Source of the DNA: Flavobacterium sp. 9R
Lineage (GTDB): Bacteria > Bacteroidota > Bacteroidia > Flavobacteriales > Flavobacteriaceae
DNA length: 64,000 nt
Direction of reading: 5' to 3'
NCBI RefSeq assembly: GCF_902506345.1
Contig: NZ_LR733413.1
Coordinates: forward strand, 1,705,636-1,769,635
Position 1 is the first letter of the stretch, and every line of letters starts with the position of its first letter. Below are positions 26,977 to 36,230 of the stretch, in pieces. The notes below the pieces were generated by a model. It saw nothing but the letters and a program-made list of their open reading frames with translations, did not search any database and was not told where the DNA came from. A program made the translations under genes and the position numbers.

Positions 26977-28513
26977 TTATTTTTCTTAATTGATTAGCCC
27001 AAAAAACGCTTCTATCCCATTGCCTTTTCATCTTCCTTAGGTATATAAAAGGGTTTCTAGTTTTTTGCATCTTATAAAATTTGAAAAACAAAACTGTTTT
27101 ATAGCCTAAAATCTGCTCTTGAGTATTGTGTTTTTGCTTAACATACATAATTGTTGGCGAAGGCTTGGGCTGTATAGCTTCCTTATGCCAATGCAGCACA
27201 GGTTGGGTTCGAAAACCTCCCATAGGCGCTTTAAGATGCACTATATTTAGGTCAGGGAAATAAATCACATCTACGCCTATTTTCCTGAGCTGCAATCCAA
27301 AATCAGTATCCTCACCATAACCATACTCCAAAGCTTTGTCAAAAGAAACCTTCCGTAATAGTTCTGCTTTTATAAAACTGTTACCTGAACCAAATATCCC
27401 TGTTTGATGAACACTAAAATACTGTAATTTTTCGTAGGGCTGTAAGTATGATGTTGTAATACATTTTTCGCCATACTTTTTAATGTTCTCTATAGTTTTT
27501 TTTAATAAGTCCTCTTCAAACCTATTGTCATCATCATTCAAAAAAACCCACTCACTATCCACTTTAGACAATGCCAGATTCCTCGCATTACAAGCTCCCG
27601 CTTGATGGGTAAATATGTGTTTGATTTTGAATGGCCAGTTTTCATTTTTTAAATAATCCAATTCAGACATACTTCCCTCCATCGGATTTTGTTCCACTAT
27701 GATTACCCGCTTAGGCAAGTGGGTCTGTCGTGATAAATCCTTTAGTACATCATACAAATAGGCCTTCCTACCTATCGTAGGAATAATAACATCAATTGTG
27801 GCTTCTTGTACCACTTCTCTATTTGAATGAACAACAATACTATCCAAAGAAATTGCACTATTATTTCTCTTTCTATAAAACAGTACCTTCAAAAAAGCAA
27901 AAATCGGCAATCGTTTTTCGTATACCATCAAATTGAGCAACAACAAAAACATCCAACTCGTTTTATAGTGTTGGTATACGAATTGAAATAGCGTGAAAAT
28001 AGTTGCTTTATTTTGAGGGCACTCAGGAAAATTTTTAAACAATTTAGGCTCCGAATAACATAATAAACCCAATGGCATTCCCAATTTTGCCATACTATTT
28101 AAAAAATAATCAAAATTACGACGCTCCTTAATTTTTTCTTTAAATCGAACTAGTACAGAAGCGTGCATCCCTCCAATAATACTACTCATTTGCCAAGTAG
28201 GATAGCTCACTCGTTTATTCACATTTATAAATGGAGACTCCTCTACATAACCAATTTCGCTTCCTAAATAAATCTGAATAGAAGGAGAAAATGATGCCAT
28301 AATTTTGTTATGGTGCAATACCTTTGGAAATTCATTCCAGTTCACAAACTTTTCACAATCTTGATGACACCAAGCTATTTTTTTATCAGGAAATTGCATT
28401 GCAATATGCATCAGCACCCAAGCTATTGACTTTGAATCATCAAAATCAATTACTTCTAGATTATCCGATGTAACCCGAGTAACTTGTCTGGTATTGTGGT
28501 AGATAACAATCAC
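26966..28513 (-). CDS. glycosyltransferase family 2 with an additional N-terminal domain
   Basis: A 515-residue protein. The GT-A core begins near residue 240 (IDVIIPTIGRKAYLYDVLKDL), with ACNARNLAL, DXD-type FLNDDDNRFE and GYGEDTDFGLQLRKIG. The first ~230 residues (IAWVLMHIAMQFPDKKIAWCHQDC and onwards) are a second domain found in related Bacteroidetes proteins, of unknown role. It probably adds one sugar in module A. The stop of the upstream GT4 gene overlaps its start by one base. Confidence 0.85.
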   Translation of the reverse strand: MIVIYHNTRQVTRVTSDNLEVIDFDDSKSIAWVLMHIAMQFPDKKIAWCHQDCEKFVNWNEFPKVLHHNKIMASFSPSIQIYLGSEIGYVEESPFINVNKRVSYPTWQMSSIIGGMHASVLVRFKEKIKERRNFDYFLNSMAKLGMPLGLLCYSEPKLFKNFPECPQNKATIFTLFQFVYQHYKTSWMFLLLLNLMVYEKRLPIFAFLKVLFYRKRNNSAISLDSIVVHSNREVVQEATIDVIIPTIGRKAYLYDVLKDLSRQTHLPKRVIIVEQNPMEGSMSELDYLKNENWPFKIKHIFTHQAGACNARNLALSKVDSEWVFLNDDDNRFEEDLLKKTIENIKKYGEKCITTSYLQPYEKLQYFSVHQTGIFGSGNSFIKAELLRKVSFDKALEYGYGEDTDFGLQLRKIGVDVIYFPDLNIVHLKAPMGGFRTQPVLHWHKEAIQPKPSPTIMYVKQKHNTQEQILGYKTVLFFKFYKMQKTRNPFIYLRKMKRQWDRSVFWANQLRKINEI

Positions 28514-29661
28514 TATTTACTAATTATAGATTCATAAAAATCGACATTTTGTAGTGCAATTTTTTTTATGTCAAATACATTTTCAATAGTACATCGCGCT
28601 GAAATACCAATATTCTTTCTCAATTCAATATCTTCCAATAATTCGTTAATTCTATCTGCAAATAAATTGTGATCTTTAGGATCTACTAAAAAACCACTTT
28701 TACCGTCATCAATCATTTCTTTGGCCCAACCAATATTGGAAGCGACAATCGGTGTATGCATCGCCATTGACTCCAACCAAGAAACTGGAAAGGCCTCTGC
28801 AAATGAAGGAAAAACACATAGCGTAGCCTCGGCTATTTTAGCTTTTATTTCGGCATACGGAATACTTCCTAAATACATCACTTTCTCCTTAGCTTGCTTC
28901 GAAAATAATACTTGCATCATTTGCCAAGTAGAAGGGTTTCCGGTAGTAATATCAGGAACATCTTTGCCTACCAAAACCAATTTTGTTTTAGGATTCTTTT
29001 CAATAACCTTATTAAAGATCAAGGGCAATTCCAACAACCCTTTTTTTCGAATAATACTTCCGAAATACAATATGCTTTTTTCTTCATTTGAATTTTCAGC
29101 ATTAGCACTAAACAAATGCGTATCAATCGGATTTGGAATAATTGTGATTTTTTTATCCAACCCAAAAACAGCTTTGGTAACATCGGCTGTATATTGACTT
29201 ACCGATAGTAATCCATCAGCATTTTGTAACCCTCTTTTTTCATGAAATTTATTAATCCATTTCACTGGGCGTTTATCTAAATGACAAAAATAAGTATCAG
29301 ATCCATGTAATCGAATTACAATTGGACATTTCTTGGGTGTAATAAAGGAAGTGATTCCAGTCCAATCAGGTGCTTCAACCAAATCAATTTCTTTTGAATC
29401 ATACAATTGATTAATTATTCTTTGAATCTTTTTTCGAGTCAACCACCATGATAATCCTTTACACTTTATGTTTTTTATTTGTTGAATACAAATACCCTCA
29501 TCCTCAAAAATAGCATCTTCCCTTTGCCCATAAACTAGTACTCGCACTTTACATTTTTGAGCCAAAAGACCAATCGCCAAATTTTTAATACTTGTGCCAA
29601 TACCACCAGAGTGGCCCGTATTGGGGTGAGGATATTCTGGAGTTAAAAAAGCTATATTCAT
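28513..29661 (-). CDS. glycosyltransferase family 4
   Basis: A 382-residue GT-B enzyme. The ATG at 29661 (MNIAFLTPEYPHPNTGHSGG) is preferred over a GTG at 29676. Donor domain: SILYFGSIIRKKGLLELPLI, LVLVGKD, EATLCVFPSFAEAFPVSWLE, then VASNIGWAKEMI. It is the first glycosyltransferase of module A after the SGNH-like gene, 32 bases downstream of it. Confidence 0.9.
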   Translation of the reverse strand: MNIAFLTPEYPHPNTGHSGGIGTSIKNLAIGLLAQKCKVRVLVYGQREDAIFEDEGICIQQIKNIKCKGLSWWLTRKKIQRIINQLYDSKEIDLVEAPDWTGITSFITPKKCPIVIRLHGSDTYFCHLDKRPVKWINKFHEKRGLQNADGLLSVSQYTADVTKAVFGLDKKITIIPNPIDTHLFSANAENSNEEKSILYFGSIIRKKGLLELPLIFNKVIEKNPKTKLVLVGKDVPDITTGNPSTWQMMQVLFSKQAKEKVMYLGSIPYAEIKAKIAEATLCVFPSFAEAFPVSWLESMAMHTPIVASNIGWAKEMIDDGKSGFLVDPKDHNLFADRINELLEDIELRKNIGISARCTIENVFDIKKIALQNVDFYESIISK

Positions 29662-29693
29662 TTTTTCGTTAATCACGTTTAAAACTGATACAA

Positions 29694-30584
29694 TTACTTG
29701 TGAGGGGTATTAAAAAAATCCTTTAAAATTCTAGCTGTAAACAACCTAGCTCCAGCATCATTGAGATGTCCACAAGATGAAAAATAACGATCTTCTGAAA
29801 CTACCTTTTCATAATTATGGATTTCTGGATATAGTTTTTTCACTTTATCAAAATAATCCATTCCTTTGGTGTTTCCACACATAGGAGTCATTACAGCAAT
29901 AAAGTTAATTCCTTTTTGTTCGCAAAGCTGTTTGATTTCATAATAATATTGGTTCTTTTTCAAGGGGTTCAAATTCGCAATATTATTTTTCATATTGGCA
30001 TTCGGTTTCTTGCCCAAAGGATAGTAGCCTTTGTTATCTAACAAACTCGTAGGTTTCTTTTTAGCAGTATCCCAAACCTCACGAACTCCTATTTTGGCAT
30101 CGTATTTCACATAACGGTAAAAAGGAATATAATACAACTCCATATAATCGGATTCCTTTTCAAAATGTCTTCTTATGGTTTCGGATTCGTGGAGGAATGG
30201 CAAGAATTTCGCCGATATTCCTTCCGCTTGATGGTCGTTCGACAAATTCAAATCGGCTTCTAAAATGACGTTTTTAATTTGATAATTGCGTTCAATCATC
30301 AATTTCAACAACAAGGAAGCTTCAAACAAATGGCCGCCACTCATCCCGTAATTAAACGTTTTCAGCCCTTTGTCTTCAAACATTTGTGACACAAAATGAT
30401 TGTTCGCTCTGGATGACCCTAAAATGACCACATCATACTTTTCGTCTTTGGAATTGAAGACTTTTTCAATTTTCCCTCTATTCGAGGATTGCAAAAAAAC
30501 TTTAGTATAGCCAAAATCCAATACCACAGCGATAAACACTGTAAGTAATCCTATTTTTAATGTGTATAGTAAAAATTGTTTCAT
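29694..30584 (-). CDS. membrane-anchored SGNH-like protein, partner of the MBOAT acyltransferase
   Basis: A 296-residue protein with one N-terminal membrane helix (LLYTLKIGLLTVFIAVVLDF) and an extracytoplasmic SGNH-type domain. Block I is reduced to VILGSSRANNHF; NYGMSGGH and the C-terminal SSCGHLNDAGARLF give the Asn and Asp/His-like blocks. Such proteins accompany MBOAT O-acyltransferases that acetylate extracellular polysaccharides. The MBOAT gene is the next protein gene upstream apart from the repeat array and its GIY-YIG gene, so the pair has been split by the array. Hydrolytic activity is not certain. Confidence 0.78.
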   Translation of the reverse strand: MKQFLLYTLKIGLLTVFIAVVLDFGYTKVFLQSSNRGKIEKVFNSKDEKYDVVILGSSRANNHFVSQMFEDKGLKTFNYGMSGGHLFEASLLLKLMIERNYQIKNVILEADLNLSNDHQAEGISAKFLPFLHESETIRRHFEKESDYMELYYIPFYRYVKYDAKIGVREVWDTAKKKPTSLLDNKGYYPLGKKPNANMKNNIANLNPLKKNQYYYEIKQLCEQKGINFIAVMTPMCGNTKGMDYFDKVKKLYPEIHNYEKVVSEDRYFSSCGHLNDAGARLFTARILKDFFNTPHK

Positions 30585-30633
30585 TTGTGATTCTTGTGAT
30601 TCTATCTTATTCTTATGTTACTTTATGCTCTAT

Positions 30634-32008
30634 GTCAGGTCGAGCGCAGTCGAGACCCTACTATATACTCAAATTTATTTCTAATAAAGCAATCTCGACT
30701 CCGCTCGATTTAATAACAAAAACTCTTGCCTCAAACTGTCAGGTCGAGCGCAGTCGAGACCCTACTGTATACTCAAATTTCTTTATAATGAAGCAATCTC
30801 GACTGCGCTCGATTTGACAACAAAACTCTCAACTCAAACTGTCAGGTCGAGCGCAGTCGAGACCCACTTTATACTCAAATTTCTTTATAATAAAGCAATC
30901 TCGACTGCGCTCGATTTGACAACAAAAACTCTCAACTCAAACTGTCAGGTCGAGCGCAGTCGAGCCCCTACTTTATACTCAAATTTCTTTCTAATAAAGC
31001 AATCTCGACTGCGCTCAATTTGACAACAAATGATCTCAAATCAAACTGTCAGGTCGAGCGCAGTTGAGACCCTTTACTCAAACTCTTCTCCCTTATTAGG
31101 ATCATATTTATAATGAGTAGCATTTCTACATTCTGATAAATTTTGCAACCTATCAAAATTGCCATCAATCAAAGCTTGCTTTTTTAATCTACTCCACTTC
31201 TTAATTTTTTTCTCAAACTCAATTGCCTGATTAGGATCCATAAACTCTTGACAAAAAACCAATTTTACTGGTCTTCTAGAATGTGTATATGCATCTGGGT
31301 ATTTACCTGCATTATGTTCATTCAATCTTCTGTCCATATCCGAGGTGACTCCCACATACAAGGAAGCATCCTTACACTCCAAAATATAAACATAGTAGAA
31401 TTTCATAATTTATATTTTAAAAATCATCTTGACTGCGCTCGATTTGACCACAAAACTCTCAACTCAAACTGTCAGGTCGAGCGCAGTCGAGACCCACTTT
31501 ATACTCAAATTTCTTTATAATAAAGCAATCTCGACTGCGCTCGATTTGACAACAAAAACTCTCAACTCAAACTGTCAGGTCGAGCGCAGTCGAGCCCCTA
31601 CTTTATACTCAAATTTCTTTCTAATAAAGCAATCTCGACTGCGCTCAATTTGACAACAAAACTCTCAACTCAAACTGTCAGGTCGAGCGCAGTTGAGACC
31701 CTACTGTATACTCAAATTTATTTCTAATAAAGCAATCTCGACTGCGCTCGATTTGACAACAAAACTCTCAACTCAAACTGTCAGGTCGAGCGCAGTCGAG
31801 ACCCTTTAAATAGCAATTTTTCTTTATAAACAACAATCTCACTGCGCTCGATTTGACAACAAAACTCTCAACTCAAACTGTCAAGTCGAGCGCAGTCGAG
31901 ACCCCTTTAAATAGCAATTTTCCTTTATAAACAACAATCTCGACTGCGCTCGATTTGACAACTAATTAAATCATATCTCTCTGTCACGTCGAGCGCAGTC
32001 GAGACGCT
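30634..32008. repeat. array 1: about eleven inverted palindrome pairs, ~103-bp period, around a GIY-YIG gene
   Basis: Each unit starts GTCAGGTCGAGCG and reads [GGTCGAGCGCAGTCGAG]-ACCC-~35 AT-rich bases-[CTCGACTGCGCTCGATT]-TGAC-~20 bases. The two bracketed palindromes are reverse complements, giving a REPIN-like doublet. Units begin at 30634, 30738, 30841, 30944, 31048, 31471, 31574, 31677, 31780, 31880 and 31983 (last one partial). Spacing is 100-104 bases except 423 between 31048 and 31471, where the central AT-rich segment is replaced by the GIY-YIG gene. Positions 30801-31030 and 31431-31660 are near-identical. Open frames through the array are repeats, not genes. Confidence 0.95.
31074..31406 (-). 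CDS. small GIY-YIG endonuclease inside palindrome array 1
   Basis: A 110-residue single-domain GIY-YIG protein of the YhbQ/UPF0213-like group. YVYILECKDASLYVGVT contains the two catalytic tyrosine strands, DRRLNEHNAGKYPDAY the conserved Arg and His, and AIEFEKKIKKWSRLKK the metal-binding Glu. The basic C-terminal helix ends in a charged tail (DPNKGEEFE). The stop codon is one base from the end of a GGTCGAGCG palindrome, and the start is ~20 bases from the facing CTTGACTGCGCTCGATT palindrome, so the gene occupies exactly the inner segment of one repeat unit. It interrupts the operon between the MBOAT and SGNH genes. Target DNA is unknown. Confidence 0.9.
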   Translation of the reverse strand: MKFYYVYILECKDASLYVGVTSDMDRRLNEHNAGKYPDAYTHSRRPVKLVFCQEFMDPNQAIEFEKKIKKWSRLKKQALIDGNFDRLQNLSECRNATHYKYDPNKGEEFE

Positions 32009-32014
32009 TTATTC

Positions 32015-33448
32015 TTAAAACTGAAAATAAATAAACTCCTTATAATCCGAAAAAGTCCCTAAAGCCATAATGGCTGCAATAGCTAAACCAAATTTAAGAA
32101 GACTATAGCGCCCTGATAAGGGCTCTACTCGGTTTCTGTTGTTCCATTCTACCACTACAAAAACACCAATTAAAAGGAGTATTTCGTAATTGTACCTTTC
32201 GTTTGACAAATACTGCGAACTAAAATCTCCGTTGATGACCATTTGCTTTAAATACAAAACCGCATCGGTTATGGATTTTGCTCTAAAAAAGACCCAAGCA
32301 ATTGTACTTAAAGTAAAAGTCAAAAGAATGTTCCAAATGGTTTGTATTCCTTTCCAGTCGTAGCTCCATAACACAGGGCCGGTATTGTTCCTGTTTTTTT
32401 GCAATACCAATAAAGGTAGAAAGTAAATGGCATTTAATAATCCCCAAACCACATAGGTCCAATTGGCACCGTGCCAAAAGCCACTCACTAAGAAAATAAT
32501 AAAGGTATTGCGAATCTTGTACCACATTCCACCTTGACTGCCTCCAAGCGGAATATATAAATAATCCCTGAACCAAGAGGACAACGAAATGTGCCAACGT
32601 CTCCAGAACTCGGCGATATCTCTTGAAAAATAGGGATAATTGAAGTTTTTCAATAAATCAATTCCAAACAGTTTTGACATCCCTAAAGCCATATCGGAAT
32701 AGCCTGAAAAATCACCATAAATTTGAAATGCAAAATAAATAGCTCCCAGCATCAAGGATAACGAATTCATTGAGGGATAGTTATCAAAAACTGCATTCGC
32801 ATAAGTAGCGCAGGTATCCGCAATGACTACTTTTTTGACCAATCCCCAAACGAATTGAGCAAGGCCTTCTTTAGCTTTTTCTAAATCGAAGGTTCGTTGT
32901 ACTTTGACCTGAGGCAACAAATGAGTGGCTCTTTCGATTGGTCCTGCCACCAACAGGGGAAAATAACTCACAAATAAAGAATAATCGACAAAGTTATACT
33001 CCGCTTTGATGCGCTTGTAATAAATATCAATGACGTAGGATAAGCCATGAAAGGTGTAAAAAGAAATTCCAACAGGAAGAATCACATCCAGAAGTAGTGG
33101 ACTCGCTTTAAACCCAAGAGAAGTAAACAATTGAGCAAACGAATTCGAGAAGAAATTGAAGTATTTAAAAACCCCTAAAAATCCCAAGTTGACAATAACA
33201 CTAAGCCAAAACCAAAACTTTCGTCCTTTTTCATTGGTGCTTTTTTCAATTTGAATACCTGTATAATAATCCAAAAAAGTAGAAAACACTAACAGGAATA
33301 AAAACCGCCAATCCCAGCAGGAATAGAAGTAATAGCTAGCAAGTATAAGTAAAGCATTTTGAGTGTTTTTGGTTTTATTGAAAACAAACCAGTACAAAAA
33401 AAACACTAAGGGAAGGAAAATGGCAAAAGCCAAAGAATTGAAAAACAT
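32015..33448 (-). CDS. MBOAT-family O-acyltransferase (AlgI-like)
   Basis: A 477-residue membrane protein with about ten helices. Family signatures: SYFPLLVAGPIERATHL, FWRRWHISLSSWFRDYLYIP and SGFWHGANWTYVVWG, whose His is the presumed catalytic residue. It should move acyl (usually acetyl) groups across the membrane for polysaccharide O-acylation together with an SGNH-type protein. The stop codon is only seven bases from the end of the palindrome array. Confidence 0.93.
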   Translation of the reverse strand: MFFNSLAFAIFLPLVFFLYWFVFNKTKNTQNALLILASYYFYSCWDWRFLFLLVFSTFLDYYTGIQIEKSTNEKGRKFWFWLSVIVNLGFLGVFKYFNFFSNSFAQLFTSLGFKASPLLLDVILPVGISFYTFHGLSYVIDIYYKRIKAEYNFVDYSLFVSYFPLLVAGPIERATHLLPQVKVQRTFDLEKAKEGLAQFVWGLVKKVVIADTCATYANAVFDNYPSMNSLSLMLGAIYFAFQIYGDFSGYSDMALGMSKLFGIDLLKNFNYPYFSRDIAEFWRRWHISLSSWFRDYLYIPLGGSQGGMWYKIRNTFIIFLVSGFWHGANWTYVVWGLLNAIYFLPLLVLQKNRNNTGPVLWSYDWKGIQTIWNILLTFTLSTIAWVFFRAKSITDAVLYLKQMVINGDFSSQYLSNERYNYEILLLIGVFVVVEWNNRNRVEPLSGRYSLLKFGLAIAAIMALGTFSDYKEFIYFQF

Positions 33449-33522
33449 ACTTTATATTAAAATTCACTCAAAATAAAAATCAAACACGAATAGTATGAAT
33501 ACTAATAAATAAATGATTTAAA

Positions 33523-33562
33523 TCAAAAAACACGGATTGCACAGATTACACAAATTTTAAAA
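33523..33562. repeat. short dispersed element ACACGGATTGCACAGATTACAC
   Basis: The CACGGATTGCACAGATTAC words in the 182-base gap upstream of the MBOAT gene resemble phrases of another intergenic element at ~59033-59090 (CATCCGTGGCAAACCAC, TGTGACATTTGTGTCA). It is non-coding. Confidence 0.35.
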
Positions 33563-33631
33563 ACTAGTAATGAGAATGGCTTTGTTTATTTTTTTGATAC
33601 TACTCGCTTTTTTTAAGTGCAAAGAAACGCA

Positions 33632-35035
33632 TTATTCTTTAGAAATGATAGTTTTTATGGCTTTCCAAATTCGTTGAGAAGCTACTTGCGGTGGCTGTTG
33701 ATTGATTACTTCAAACCATTTTTGGGCATTTTCGATTATTGACGAAGGTGTTGTGATTCCTTTTTCGATGATTGCCGAGATTTCATTTGGACTATTGATC
33801 CATAAAACAGCTTCTTTGTTGGGCATGGAACAAAAATGAACATATTGGTATATTTTTTTAACCGACCAATCGGTAATTATCTTTTGGTCAACATCGTAAT
33901 TGATAAAAGCACACGGTTTGTGATGCGCCACATAATCAAATACCATAGAAGAACCCAAATTGACAACCATTTCCGTATGCTCAATGGTTACATTTTGTAG
34001 CGCAATATCATCAGGCGTAGGCAATATCGTATTCCAACCTTCTCCGATTCGTTCCCAAAGAGGAACAATTGGAGCAATTACATCTTTATAGTCTTCCAAG
34101 ACTTTATCATAACGAGTAGAGAAATCAACTGGACAACGTCTAAAAACAACACCTAGTGCATGCCCTTTTTGATTCAATTCACGAACAGCTATAGCCACAT
34201 CTTCTAAATATTTGGGATCATCAGGACAAGTAGTCACATCATCACCCGAGTAGCAGATGTATCTTTTATTTAAATCTAAGTGGTACTGTTTACAAAAATC
34301 TTCTTTAGACAGTATCTTGGCCTTATCAAAATGCGACTCAAACTGTGGAGTGCCAGTGATGAAAACTTGCGATACTTTGATATAAGGATAATACATTAGC
34401 AATTCCTTTTTCATCAAATCACTCCATACAAAATAATAATCCGTTTCGACTACCATTGTGGCTTTGGGCAAATTATCCCAAGAGAAAATAAAGGTGGCTG
34501 TCGGAATACCCAATTCTTCTGCCGCCAACAAAGGAGCAATAGCCGTCATCGGACGCTGATTGGTACAAAACACAAGGGCAGGTCGTTCCTTTTGTAAGGT
34601 TTCCAAACACTGATGATAATAAAAGGTTTTACGCTCTTTCTGTTTGATTATTTTCCGAATACGAGTTAATCCATATTGAGAAGAATGCGTAAAAGTCATT
34701 AATTGAGTAACACTGCTCTTAATCGCCTTTTTTACAGTATTGTACGAAAAAGGGAAACGATAGGTGTCATAAACGCGGTCTTTAGTCCTTCGAATATTCA
34801 GGTTTAACTCTATTTGCTTGCGAGCATTCTTATAGGTCTCGGTTAGAGGATGGGATTTAGAATTTCCGATTTTAATTTCGGTAAAACCAAGTGTCTTTAA
34901 ATCAAATGGGGTGTTATTCCAAAACACGAGGTCGAAATTTTCTTTTTCTCCGATAGTATGAAATTCAGAATAGGCAAAATTTCGAAGTCCAATACCGTCA
35001 GGCAATAAGATTACTATTTTTGGTTTTGTTGTCAA
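33632..35035 (-). CDS. GT-B-like protein of nonulosonate/capsule loci, possible glycosyltransferase
   Basis: A 467-residue cytoplasmic protein. Segments such as PALVFCTNQRPMTAIAPLL, FSWDNLPKATMVVETDYYFV, VFITGTPQFESHF and the C-terminal VNLGSSMVFDYVAHHKP are of the CDP-glycerol/capsule glycosyltransferase (GT-B) kind seen in surface carbohydrate loci. It follows neuC by ~70 bases. A role in adding the CMP-activated nonulosonate is possible but not shown; no known sialyltransferase motif was recognised. Confidence 0.6.
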   Translation of the reverse strand: MTTKPKIVILLPDGIGLRNFAYSEFHTIGEKENFDLVFWNNTPFDLKTLGFTEIKIGNSKSHPLTETYKNARKQIELNLNIRRTKDRVYDTYRFPFSYNTVKKAIKSSVTQLMTFTHSSQYGLTRIRKIIKQKERKTFYYHQCLETLQKERPALVFCTNQRPMTAIAPLLAAEELGIPTATFIFSWDNLPKATMVVETDYYFVWSDLMKKELLMYYPYIKVSQVFITGTPQFESHFDKAKILSKEDFCKQYHLDLNKRYICYSGDDVTTCPDDPKYLEDVAIAVRELNQKGHALGVVFRRCPVDFSTRYDKVLEDYKDVIAPIVPLWERIGEGWNTILPTPDDIALQNVTIEHTEMVVNLGSSMVFDYVAHHKPCAFINYDVDQKIITDWSVKKIYQYVHFCSMPNKEAVLWINSPNEISAIIEKGITTPSSIIENAQKWFEVINQQPPQVASQRIWKAIKTIISKE

Positions 35036-35105
35036 TTGTTTGTTTTTGTTTTATTCCACTCTTTTTGAGGTATACCTTTTTCCGAGTTCCAAACCCTCAA
35101 AAGGT

Positions 35106-36230
35106 TTAAAAGTTATCTCTAAACTGTTTCTGATGATTGCTATTCCAAAGCGTTGTTTCCTTAAGACATTCCAAAAACAACTGTGCGCTGTTCCCTTGTC
35201 CAAAATCTGAATTCCCGACGTTTACTTTATGAACATCGATAGTAGTAAGTGCTGCCAAAATAGACGCTGATTGATAATCAACATGAAGGATATCCGCATG
35301 AACCGCTCTGTTTTGTTGACGAGTTCCTATATTGATAATCGGAATTCCGTAATAAGGTGCCTCTCGAATCCCTGCACTGCTGTTGCCTATAATGAATTGA
35401 CTATTTTTCAACAAGGTCAGAAAATATTCAAAACGCAAAGAAGGTATGATGCGGAATCTGGGATTGTCTTTCAAAGCTTCGTAAGCTTTTAAAACCAATC
35501 GGCTGCCTAAATCATTATTTGGATAGACCACCAAATAATTATGACGATCAGCAAGCAAGGCACCAACGAAGTTCTGGGCATAGGCTTCCATCTGATCAAT
35601 CTCGGTAGTTACAGGATGAAACATGGCAATGGCATATGCTTCAAAATCCAATTGATAATAGCTTTTAGCAACGGCTAGATCCGGAAGTTGCTCCGAAAAC
35701 ATAATATCAATATCAGGCGAACCGATAGTAAAAATAGATTCCTTGATTTCGCCCATCTGCTGTAATCTCTGTGCTGCCTCAGTGTTGGAAACAAAATGAA
35801 TATGGCTCAATTTACTCACACTGTGGCGAATCAATTCATCTACTGTGCCCGACACCTCTCCGCCTTCAATGTGTGCTACCAAAATATTATTCAAAGAACC
35901 TACAATCGCTCCCGCCAAAGTCTCTACTCGATCCCCATGAACGACGATTAAATCGGGTTGTATTTCTTTTACATACCCTGACAAGCCTTCTATGGTTTTT
36001 GCCAAAGTCAAATCCATAGTCGTTTCATGGGTGTGATTTGAAAAAGTATGAATGTGGCTAAAACCACAACGTTCAATCTCTAATAAAGTATAGCCGTATT
36101 CCTCCTGCAAATGCATACCCGTCACAAAAACAAAAACTTCAAATTCAGGATGTAATTCCAGAATTGAAATCAATGATTTTATTTTACCAAAATCGGCACG
36201 AGTACCCGTTAGAAATACGATTTTTTTCAT
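35106..36230 (-). CDS. neuC: UDP-N-acetylglucosamine 2-epimerase (hydrolysing), nonulosonate pathway
   Basis: A 374-residue GT-B-fold epimerase: IVFLTGTRADFGKIKSLI, VFVTGMHLQEEYG, VVHGDRVETLAGAIVG, VAHIEGGEVSGTVDE, RHSVSKLSHIHFVSN and IGNSSAGIREAPYYG. It converts UDP-GlcNAc (or a diacetamido analogue) to ManNAc-type sugar plus UDP, the first step of sialic-acid-type synthesis. It is the third gene of the neuA-neuB-neuC set, but is separated from neuB by 716 bases of repeats. Confidence 0.9.
   Translation of the reverse strand: MKKIVFLTGTRADFGKIKSLISILELHPEFEVFVFVTGMHLQEEYGYTLLEIERCGFSHIHTFSNHTHETTMDLTLAKTIEGLSGYVKEIQPDLIVVHGDRVETLAGAIVGSLNNILVAHIEGGEVSGTVDELIRHSVSKLSHIHFVSNTEAAQRLQQMGEIKESIFTIGSPDIDIMFSEQLPDLAVAKSYYQLDFEAYAIAMFHPVTTEIDQMEAYAQNFVGALLADRHNYLVVYPNNDLGSRLVLKAYEALKDNPRFRIIPSLRFEYFLTLLKNSQFIIGNSSAGIREAPYYGIPIINIGTRQQNRAVHADILHVDYQSASILAALTTIDVHKVNVGNSDFGQGNSAQLFLECLKETTLWNSNHQKQFRDNF

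Noticed and set aside
30560..31653. Plus-strand open frames of 69-90 codons through array 1, and identical peptides at 30814-31023 and 31429-31653
   Set aside because: They are translations of the palindromic repeats; their identity reflects the DNA duplication, with no protein-like composition.
30634..32008. CRISPR array
   Set aside because: Units are ~103 bp with inverted internal palindromes, the inter-palindrome segments are nearly the same in all units, and there are no cas genes.
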